Shown piece by piece: positions 7,418 through 12,580 of a stretch of 12,580 nt of DNA. Made by a program: the position numbers and the translations under genes. Positions within the stretch are counted from its first letter, which is position 1. Each line of letters opens with the position of its first letter. The notes beneath the pieces are model-generated. The model was given only the letters and a program-made list of their open reading frames with translations. It searched no databases and was not told the origin of the DNA. The DNA is from Geobacteraceae bacterium (GTDB lineage: Bacteria; Desulfobacterota; Desulfuromonadia; Geobacterales; Geobacteraceae), in assembly GCA_012797715.1 (NCBI GenBank), contig JAAZOO010000192.1, forward strand, positions 1 to 12,580. Direction: 5' to 3'.

Positions 7418-8611
7418 TTACCCGTCCCGGCGTGCCACCAACAGCGTCACGTCGTCTTCCAGTGGCGCGTTTTCACGGTATTCTTCCAATCCGCGCAGGA
7501 TGGTTGCGCGCAATCTCTCCGGCGTCTGGTCCATGTGCATGAGGAGCAGCTCGCCCAGGCGTTCATAGCCGAACATTTCCCCCTTGCGGTTCGTGCATTC
7601 GATGAGCCCGTCCGTGTAGAGCACCAGGATGTCTCCTTCCCCGAAAGGAATGGAGTATTCATGGAACCGGCTTTCCGCGTCCAGTCCCAGGGGGAATCCG
7701 GACACGCTGTCGATCTGTTCGAGGCGCCCGTCGGTGCTCCGGAAGAGGTAGGGGAAATTATGCCCCGCATTGGCGAGGCTCATGCGGTTCCCGGTCACAT
7801 CAATCACCGCTATCAGGCAGGTCATGAGCAGTGTCGTCCCTGTGGCGGACATTACGGCGCGGTTGATTCCGGACAAGAGGTCGCCCGGAGTGGTTACGCC
7901 GCGGCCGACGAGGGAGTGAAGGCTCGCCTTGGCCGCTGTCGTGACCATGCCTGCCTGGACACCGTGACCGCTCACGTCGGCGATGATCAGTCCCAGGGAG
8001 CTCCCGTCCACGGGAAAGTAGTCGAAAAAATCACCGCTCACTTCGGTGGAGCTGGTGACGCCGCCGTCCACGACTAGTCCCTTGAAGCGGAGGTTCGACG
8101 GGGGGAGCAGATCCTGCTGTATCCTGCGCGCCTGGGCGACCTCGTCCCGTATCCGCGCGCTCATGGACGACAGGTCGTGGAGGAGCAGGGACTGGGTTCT
8201 GGACATCTCCATCATGAGATCCGATACGGAAACGATTCCCAGACAGGTTTCGCCTTTTTTCACCGGGAAGCAGTCCGCCTCCAGACACGGGTCCGCAGCG
8301 AGAAGGCGCTGCAGTGCGGAGTTCACGTCCAGTTCGGGCTCCATGGCAAGGTCGTTCTGTTCCAGCAGGAGGCTGATGGGCTTTTTCCCGAACAGATCAA
8401 GGGCATATTTGTTGCTCAGCCACTTGAAAAAAAGCTCCTTGCGACTGATGACGCCGGCATACCTCCCCTCGGAAACCACGGGAACGGCCATCAGGGACTT
8501 GTCCCGCCGGAAGACCTCCACCACGTCGATGACCCGGGTCGCGGGAGACACTTCCTGCGTCCTTCTGACAAGGCTCTGGAGGAGGGGTATCCGCCCTTCG
8601 AAATCTTCCAT
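7418..8611 (-). CDS. CBS-CBS-PP2C (RsbU/SpoIIE-type) phosphatase
   Basis: This 397-residue Ser phosphatase probably dephosphorylates the STAS partner. The N-terminal 135 residues form a CBS pair (VPVVSEGRYAGVISRKELF about 43-61; FPVKKGETCLGIVSVSDLM about 115-133), a likely adenine-nucleotide sensor. A helical linker (about 137-170) containing ARRIQQDLLPP, typical of RsbU-like proteins, leads into the PP2C domain. Metal-binding residues are in SGDFFDYF (D194, D197), IADVSGHG (D212), LYTDGLIE (D334) and EDDVTLLVARR (D386/D387). All are present, so catalysis looks intact. The ATG at 8611 has GGGGAGGA about nine bases upstream. It is the first gene of the four-gene operon; operator-like inverted repeats lie upstream at 8685-8723. 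Confidence 0.93.
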   Translation of the reverse strand: MEDFEGRIPLLQSLVRRTQEVSPATRVIDVVEVFRRDKSLMAVPVVSEGRYAGVISRKELFFKWLSNKYALDLFGKKPISLLLEQNDLAMEPELDVNSALQRLLAADPCLEADCFPVKKGETCLGIVSVSDLMMEMSRTQSLLLHDLSSMSARIRDEVAQARRIQQDLLPPSNLRFKGLVVDGGVTSSTEVSGDFFDYFPVDGSSLGLIIADVSGHGVQAGMVTTAAKASLHSLVGRGVTTPGDLLSGINRAVMSATGTTLLMTCLIAVIDVTGNRMSLANAGHNFPYLFRSTDGRLEQIDSVSGFPLGLDAESRFHEYSIPFGEGDILVLYTDGLIECTNRKGEMFGYERLGELLLMHMDQTPERLRATILRGLEEYRENAPLEDDVTLLVARRDG

Positions 8612-8684
8612 GTCTTGGTTTCCTCCCCTGGGCGCCCCCGGCGTTCGCGCCGCTATCCTTCGTTTCGGGCCGGGGGGTGAAAAC

Positions 8685-8723
8685 TTGAGGGTGGACCCTC
8701 AATTGTAACGTACTCTTTACAAT
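8685..8723 (-). promoter_or_regulatory. Two abutting inverted repeats, probable promoter/operator
   Basis: TTGAGGGT-GG-ACCCTCAA (8685-8702) is an 8+8 base inverted repeat with a two-base spacer. It abuts ATTGTAA-8 bases-TTACAAT (8702-8723). On the minus strand the second repeat contains TACAAT, close to a -10 box, so the first repeat would cover the transcription start, about 75-90 bases before the phosphatase start. No good -35 box is visible. This fits an operator, but the regulator is unknown. Confidence 0.4.
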
Positions 8724-8847
8724 CGATACGGAGCGCAGTCCCGAGAGGGGAGCGCCCCGCGTCGGTGCCGGGGCAGCATCGCCGCGGAGCGGTCTTTCCT
8801 CTCTGCATGGGAAGCGGGTAGGGTACGGTGATTAAACTGTGTGCGTG

Positions 8848-8866
8848 GAACCGTGGTTCGGTTCCC
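8848..8866 (-). terminator. Hairpin after the sorting-signal gene
   Basis: GGAACCG (8848-8854), a five-base loop and CGGTTCC (8860-8866) make a perfect seven-base-pair hairpin directly adjoining the minus-strand TAG at 8867-8869. There is no clear T-run (AGTTTAAT follows further on), so it is only a candidate terminator separating this gene from the phosphatase operon. Confidence 0.4.
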
Positions 8867-9544
8867 CTAGAGAGCGGGAGACGCGGAACGTGTCCGGAAG
8901 AGACTCCTCTTTCCTGCGGCAAGGCATGCAGTCAGGCCGGCGGCGAGCAGCAGGCCGGCCGGGGGAAGGGGGACCTCCTCCCGTGGATCGTCCGTCTGGT
9001 AGGGGGACAGCATCCGAATCTCCGGCGCAGAGGGGGTTATGGTCATCAGGCGCATTTCCGACCCCTGTACATCCGGACTTTCGAAAAAGAAGCCGCTGCG
9101 CGGCCGATACAGGGCCGCTACCTGGGACAGGGTGAGGGGCCTTCCGGGCAAGAGGGCCGTTGCCGTGCCGAACCCGGACAGGGGGACGCTGAGGGTAAAA
9201 AAGCTCACTTCGCCCGACGAGCCGTCCCTGACGGAAACGGCAGCGCTCTTCACGGCGCGCGCCGCCTTCACTCCCGCAACGGTCTGCGTGACCGGGGAGA
9301 GCGCAGGCGCGGTTTCATGGCGGCCTTCCCCATGGCCGGACGTGAGGGTATCGCCGGACAGAGTCCCTTCATCCGGGTCTTTCCCTGCCACATCCGCTTC
9401 CCGTGGTTGCTTCCACGGGGATTCGGGCCTTTCGTGGAGGGGGAGTGTGGATTCGGGGGGACGGGGAACGGCAAGGGAAGCTGCCGCGGTACGTGTTCCG
9501 GCGACGCACAACAGGAAGCACAGCAGAAAGCAGACAGGTTTCAT
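8867..9544 (-). CDS. Secreted protein with VPLPA/PEP-CTERM-type sorting tail
   Basis: A 225-residue exported protein of unknown function. It starts with a signal peptide (MKPVCFLLCFLLCVAGTRTAAA). A Pro/Glu/His/Gly-rich low-complexity stretch follows (about 27-85), then a more ordered region (about 95-180). The tail is VPLPP (about 191-195), a hydrophobic segment and a basic cluster (GKRSLFRTR). This three-part tail is that of VPLPA/PEP-CTERM proteins, which an exosortase is known to recognise for cell-surface sorting, often with extracellular polysaccharide. No exosortase is in the window. The ATG at 9544 is chosen because the signal peptide begins there and GAGGA lies seven bases upstream; the longer reading from 9742 has no export signal at its start. 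Cys residues in the signal peptide do not form a clear lipobox. Confidence 0.75.
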   Translation of the reverse strand: MKPVCFLLCFLLCVAGTRTAAASLAVPRPPESTLPLHERPESPWKQPREADVAGKDPDEGTLSGDTLTSGHGEGRHETAPALSPVTQTVAGVKAARAVKSAAVSVRDGSSGEVSFFTLSVPLSGFGTATALLPGRPLTLSQVAALYRPRSGFFFESPDVQGSEMRLMTITPSAPEIRMLSPYQTDDPREEVPLPPAGLLLAAGLTACLAAGKRSLFRTRSASPAL

Positions 9545-9600
9545 GGCGGATCCTCGTATGCCCGATGATGGCTGCAGACCCATGGATTGGGATTGCGCAG

Positions 9601-9610
9601 CACTATAGTG
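9601..9610 (-). promoter_or_regulatory. CACTATAGTG palindrome, possible -10 region
   Basis: A perfect 10-base palindrome in an otherwise GC-rich gap. It contains TATAGT on both strands and lies about 57 bases before the start of the sorting-signal gene, a plausible promoter position. No strong -35 box was found. Confidence 0.3.
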
Positions 9611-9739
9611 CCTCCCCGTTGTTTCAGATTTATTGCAGGAAGGTGAAATATCTGTTTCCCCACGGGTGACGGGTGCGTCATCGGGCGTTCCCGTACCGGG
9701 GTGTCGGGAAACCGCCATGGAATTGTAAGACGGGTGTAA

Positions 9740-9749
9740 CACCGCGGTG
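9740..9749. promoter_or_regulatory. CACCGCGGTG palindrome
   Basis: A perfect 10-base palindrome between the divergent genes, close to the long inverted repeat. It may be an operator, but in GC-rich DNA such palindromes also arise by chance. Confidence 0.2.
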
Positions 9750-9760
9750 GTACGATCCGC

Positions 9761-9842
9761 CCTGGATTCGGCAGGTGAAAAGGGGGGCAGGGAATCTGGC
9801 CGGAGCCGTTCCCTTCGAGCGGTTCCACCTGCCGTTTTCAGG
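9761..9842 (+). repeat. Long inverted repeat upstream of the kinase gene (repeat copy 2)
   Basis: The left arm (9761-9780) and right arm (9823-9842) pair imperfectly through CCTG/CAGG at the ends and a perfect CGGCAGGTG/CACCTGCCG core (9769-9777 with 9826-9834), with a loop of about 40 bases. Its left 15 bases are identical to 3180-3194 and its right arm resembles 3344-3366. It ends 75 bases before the kinase ATG. It could be a leader RNA structure, a small dispersed repeat, or a binding site. Confidence 0.5.
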
Positions 9843-9916
9843 CCCGTTCACAAGAACCCGGAGCGGCTGCCGCCCGGGTATCCCGCCGGTAGCAGGGGGG
9901 ATGGGAGACCATACAC

Positions 9917-11239
9917 ATGGCGGAATCGTGCTTATCATCGGCAATCGCTTTTCCGGCGCGCGCCGCGCGCCGCGTGCGGGACAGGGCTGCAAAATGTGCG
10001 GGGCGGTACCTGGGAATCGGCACGCATGAGTCGCTGTATCTCTCGTCCCGGCGCGTTATCTTCCTCGTGGACACGCTTATCGGCTTCACCGTCGGCTACC
10101 TGGTGTATGCCGTTGAATGGAGCCATCTCAGGGAGCAGGCCATCCTGTTCGTCATCTGGTTTCTCAGCATCTTCAACTACATGGTGAAGAATAACGCCTT
10201 TGTCTGGGAGAACCTGCGGATTGCCGTGGGTATCGACGGCTCCGTGATCCTGCTCTCTGCCGTGGTGTCCAGTTGCTGCAGGGAATTCCGCACGAAAATG
10301 ACCGGCACCCTGATTCTGGCCGCGGCGAGCGTTCCCCTTTCTCTCTATCTCATGTTCCGGCACGGCATCGTCATAAATTCCTTCCCCATTCTGTGCGTCC
10401 TCATGCTCACGCTCTCCGTGGCCCACCATTCCAGCCGCAAATCCGCCCGGGAGCGGAGCCGCATCGCCCGGGAACGCGCCTGTGCCGAATTCGCCATTGT
10501 CAGCCACATTTCCCACAGCGTGCGACCGCAGATCCTCATTGCCCGCGCGCCCCTCCTTTCCCTGAAGTCATGGCTGGAGGAGCGGGGTCTCCTGGGAGAG
10601 GAACTTCCGGCGACGCTTCTGAACGGCACGCGGGAGACCGTCGGCGAGGCGCTGGAGAAGGTTAGCGCCACCCTCGGCCAGATTAACGGTGTGGTGGGCA
10701 ATGCGCGAACCCTCATCGGCAGGGAGATCCCGGCGGATGAATTCCAGGACACCGACCTGCCGACCCTCTTTTCCGGGGAAATCGTGCCGCTCTATTCCGG
10801 CTTCGACTTCGAGATCACCGTGACCGGAGGGACGTCCCGACCCCTTCCCCTGCACCGTGCGTCCTTTGTGGAGGCACTGCACAACATCATCCGCAATGCT
10901 GCCACCCATTCCTTCCCATCCGGATTCCGGGCCGAGGGGGGCAACCGGCTCCACTTTCACATCCGGGAAAACGTGCGGTACGTTTTCATCGACTACACCA
11001 ACAACGGCCAGCCGTTTCCGGAGAACCTGGATGCGGCGGCTTTTCTCACCTTCGGCAGGAAGAGCAGCGACAGTCCCGGTGAGGGACTGGGCGGGGCCTG
11101 GATCGGGAAGGTGCTGGAAGCGCACGACGGAACCCTCGACATCATGCGGGACCACCATCCGGTCCACTTCAGGATCACCCTTCCCAAGAGGAGTCACCAT
11201 GGAAAACATCTGCGGCGGGATCACCCTTCTCATCGTTGA
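9917..11239 (+). CDS. Membrane sensor histidine kinase
   Basis: A 440-residue sensor kinase. About five or six hydrophobic segments (roughly 47-65, 75-90, 101-120, 128-147, 150-170) form a membrane sensor with little periplasmic sequence. A short charged helix follows, then the H-box-like FAIVSHISHSVRPQI with H200 as the likely phosphoacceptor (pattern HxxRP; H197 is an alternative). The ATPase domain shows the N-box LHNIIRNAATH (N323, N327), a G1 region reading DYTNNGQPF, and the G2 box GEGLGGAWIGKVLEAHDG (about 388-405). The G1 Asp of the usual DxG is replaced by Asn (NNG), so ATP binding may be altered. GGGAGA lies about nine bases before the ATG. The last 41 bases overlap the regulator gene, and the last 15 or so residues are a basic tail read through that gene's start. 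The partner is the next gene. Confidence 0.88.
   Translation: MAESCLSSAIAFPARAARRVRDRAAKCAGRYLGIGTHESLYLSSRRVIFLVDTLIGFTVGYLVYAVEWSHLREQAILFVIWFLSIFNYMVKNNAFVWENLRIAVGIDGSVILLSAVVSSCCREFRTKMTGTLILAAASVPLSLYLMFRHGIVINSFPILCVLMLTLSVAHHSSRKSARERSRIARERACAEFAIVSHISHSVRPQILIARAPLLSLKSWLEERGLLGEELPATLLNGTRETVGEALEKVSATLGQINGVVGNARTLIGREIPADEFQDTDLPTLFSGEIVPLYSGFDFEITVTGGTSRPLPLHRASFVEALHNIIRNAATHSFPSGFRAEGGNRLHFHIRENVRYVFIDYTNNGQPFPENLDAAAFLTFGRKSSDSPGEGLGGAWIGKVLEAHDGTLDIMRDHHPVHFRITLPKRSHHGKHLRRDHPSHR
11186..11193 (+). promoter_or_regulatory. RBS of the response regulator inside the kinase gene
   Basis: AAGAGGAG sits five bases before the ATG at 11199, within the 3' end of the kinase gene. It fixes the regulator start and supports the 41-base overlap being real. 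Confidence 0.65.
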
Positions 11240-12092
11240 CGACGACACCCCCTACGTGGAGGCGCTGCACCGGCTGTTCCAGGGGAGGGGTGTGAGGCTT
11301 TGCCACGCCCTGACCCTGGAGGACGCAAGGGAAATGTTTTCCCGCAGGCAGCAGGCCGGTGTTTCCGGCGTCATCCTGGATGTGGTCGGCCTGCGGGAGA
11401 GGGGGCAGAAGGTGCCGGACAACAGCTTCATCATCGCGGCCAGCAGGTATTTTGCCGATGCCGCTCCCCACCTGCCCGTGGTGGTGCTCACCGGCGAGCC
11501 GGACCAGTACCGAAACCTCAAGGAACTGTTCAAGGGAACCATGGGAGTCTATTCCAAGGGCCGAGACGAAGAGGAGGTCCTGACGTTTCTCCTGGAGGAG
11601 GCGCGCAAGCTGGACCGCATCCGCTGCGCAATCGAGCATCCCGAGGTGTTCGCGGTGGTGAGGAAGTATCTGGACGAAGACGCGGAACGTGAGCTGGTGG
11701 ATTTCCTGAAGGACAGGGACAGCCCTGACGCCACGGTCATCCGCAAGAACATGGGGGCGCTGCGGCGTCTGCAGGAAAAGATCTACATCCAGCTCAGCAA
11801 GTGCCAGGGAAAGTACGTGCCCAGGGAATACGTGGAGGGGGAGATCAGGATGGCATCCGCCTACAAGCACCTGGTGGAAAAGGGGCACGTGGAGCGCTAC
11901 AAGATCATCGACCGTTTTTCGGAGCTTATCTTCAAGGTGACGAGCGATCACGGCGCTCACGTTCCCTACTCGGTTCCCAAGTACCAGCCCACGCGCTATA
12001 CCGTTGCCGCCCTGGGCAATGCCCTGATGGATCTGCTGCTGTGGTTCGGGGAGCTGATGGGGAAAGCGGAGAAGGAAAAGGGTGAAGGATAG
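11199..12092 (+). CDS. Response regulator with unknown helical output domain
   Basis: A 297-residue regulator. The receiver domain (about 1-130) has the acidic pocket LLIVDDD (D14-D16), phospho-Asp D61 in VILDVVG, T98 in VVLTG and K120 in VYSKG, so phosphorylation by the adjoining kinase is likely. The insert between D61 and T98 is longer than usual (ERGQKVPDNSFIIAASRYFAD). The C-terminal 165 residues are helical and highly charged and I do not recognise them. They contain no visible helix-turn-helix, GGDEF, EAL, HD-GYP or kinase motif. Notable stretches are KYVPREYVEGEIRMASAYKH, FKVTSDHGAHVPYSVPKYQP and TVAALGNALMDLLLWFGELM. Output may be through protein, RNA or ligand binding. The start is fixed by a strong RBS. 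The gene ends 59 bases before the converging cytochrome gene. Confidence 0.88.
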   Translation: MENICGGITLLIVDDDTPYVEALHRLFQGRGVRLCHALTLEDAREMFSRRQQAGVSGVILDVVGLRERGQKVPDNSFIIAASRYFADAAPHLPVVVLTGEPDQYRNLKELFKGTMGVYSKGRDEEEVLTFLLEEARKLDRIRCAIEHPEVFAVVRKYLDEDAERELVDFLKDRDSPDATVIRKNMGALRRLQEKIYIQLSKCQGKYVPREYVEGEIRMASAYKHLVEKGHVERYKIIDRFSELIFKVTSDHGAHVPYSVPKYQPTRYTVAALGNALMDLLLWFGELMGKAEKEKGEG

Positions 12093-12094
12093 TT

Positions 12095-12126
12095 GCGCAT
12101 GGGTAATCCGGGGACTGCCCACGCGC
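12095..12126. terminator. Hairpin between convergent genes
   Basis: GCGCATGGG (12095-12103) and CCCACGCGC (12118-12126) pair with one mismatch around a 14-base loop, in the 59-base gap between two converging genes. It could act for both strands, but has no T-run on either side. Confidence 0.4.
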
Positions 12127-12151
12127 ACTGCCGGCTTCAGCGCACTCGACC

Positions 12152-12580
12152 TCAGAAAACCCGCTGCCCGGAGAAGTAGGCTGTCAGGTAGGCGATCAGG
12201 TTTTCCAGCTCTCCGCTAGTGAGGGTCACGGTGTGATGGGTCTGCTTCAGCCGTTCCGCCACTTGGTCCGTCTTGCGGTAGAGAGAGGGGGTGACGGCCG
12301 AATCGGACTGCACCAGGGTGTGGCAGCGGGCGCACCTCGCTTCATAGACGCTCTTTCCTTCCCGGGTGGGAAACGTCACCGAAACGGGCACCACCGTCAG
12401 TCCTTTCAGCCGATCGTTCTTGTAGATATCGGAATAGAGGCTCGCAGACGCGACGGAGAAATCCCCGGCGGCGGTGGAAAGCAGGGCCTCGCTTGAGACG
12501 ATGAGGCGCACTTTCATGAAGTCTCCGGTGGTGAAGCCTGCCAGGGACGACATGGTGATCTTCAGGGTGGTGTTGGCCGA
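12152..12580 (-). CDS. Mono-heme c-type cytochrome domain protein, 5' end beyond the window
   Basis: The minus-strand frame is open to the right edge, giving 142 visible residues; the Met at 12553 is probably internal, because in-frame coding-like sequence (SANTTLKIT) precedes it. The visible first 75 residues look beta-rich (VRLIVSSEALL, LTVVPVSVTF). A cytochrome c domain follows, with the heme-binding CARCH near visible residue 83 and a C-terminal helix LENLIAYLTAYF. No Met occurs after CARCH; a His pair (KQTHHTVTL, about visible 115-116) lies where the distal ligand is often found, so bis-His ligation is possible. The protein is presumably exported, but the signal peptide is out of view. 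A role in periplasmic or outer-surface electron transfer is inferred from the heme site alone. Confidence 0.8.
   Translation of the reverse strand, partial: SANTTLKITMSSLAGFTTGDFMKVRLIVSSEALLSTAAGDFSVASASLYSDIYKNDRLKGLTVVPVSVTFPTREGKSVYEARCARCHTLVQSDSAVTPSLYRKTDQVAERLKQTHHTVTLTSGELENLIAYLTAYFSGQRVF

Larger units (their letters stand above)
8612..8866. other. Regulatory gap upstream of the phosphatase operon
   Basis: These 255 bases lie between two genes on the same minus strand. There is no convincing gene. They hold a hairpin after the sorting-signal gene, a GC-rich inverted repeat (GCCCCG at 8754-8759 with CGGGGC at 8769-8774), and the paired inverted repeats at 8685-8723. Confidence 0.6.
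9545..9916. other. Divergent intergenic region
   Basis: These 372 bases separate the minus-strand sorting-signal gene from the plus-strand histidine kinase, so promoters for both should lie here. I see no convincing gene. Visible elements are two perfect 10-base palindromes (9601-9610 and 9740-9749), a TTACAAT on the minus strand at 9722-9728 like that at 8702-8708, and a long inverted repeat at 9761-9842. Confidence 0.6.

Noticed and set aside
8828..9568. Plus-strand open frame opposite the sorting-signal gene
   Set aside because: It has no domain or export signal, while the minus strand encodes a signal peptide and a VPLPP sorting tail.
9545..9742. N-terminal extension of the sorting-signal gene starting at 9742
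   Set aside because: The signal peptide begins at the internal Met encoded at 9544, which has a good RBS; the extension would bury it.
9761..9916. Possible c-di-GMP (GEMM) riboswitch in the kinase leader
   Set aside because: The inverted repeat suggested a leader RNA, but I could not find the conserved GEMM core sequences.

Overview
The window is GC-rich, densely coded bacterial DNA with many signalling genes. The style (a CBS-PP2C/HATPase/STAS partner-switching set, a PAS-GGDEF-EAL protein, a CxxCH cytochrome, a PEP-CTERM-type surface protein) suggests a Geobacter-like member of the Desulfuromonadota. That assignment rests on gene content only; the window has no rRNA, tRNA or other taxonomic marker.

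Left block (1-3179, + strand): three overlapping, translationally coupled genes. The first is an unrecognised protein that enters from the left edge. The second is a phosphatidylserine decarboxylase-family pro-enzyme with its Asp, His and Gly-Ser features in place. The third is a multi-pass membrane protein of the prolipoprotein diacylglyceryl transferase (Lgt) superfamily with an altered Cys-rich signature. Together they look like a lipid-headgroup or lipid-transfer pathway of unknown product.

Middle block (8611 down to 3511, - strand): a probable four-gene operon. In transcription order it encodes a CBS-CBS-PP2C (RsbU/SpoIIE-like) phosphatase, a protein with a receiver-like N-terminus and an RsbW-like HATPase, a single-domain STAS protein, and a membrane-anchored PAS-PAS-GGDEF-EAL protein. 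This is a complete phosphatase/kinase/antagonist partner-switching module, but it is followed by a c-di-GMP enzyme instead of a sigma factor. Two adjacent inverted repeats lie about 75-110 bases upstream of the phosphatase start. Just upstream on the same strand is a secreted protein with a VPLPA-type exosortase sorting tail (9544-8867).

Right block (9917-12092, + strand): a membrane histidine kinase whose 3' end overlaps a response regulator by 41 bases. The regulator carries an unrecognised helical C-terminal output domain and no DNA-binding domain. It converges on the 3' part of a mono-heme c-type cytochrome gene that enters from the right edge.

Three gene-free stretches exceed or approach 300 bases: 3180-3510, 8612-8866 and 9545-9916. 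The first and last share a small pair of related inverted-repeat sequences. No CRISPR array, tRNA, rRNA, transposase or recognisable riboswitch was seen.
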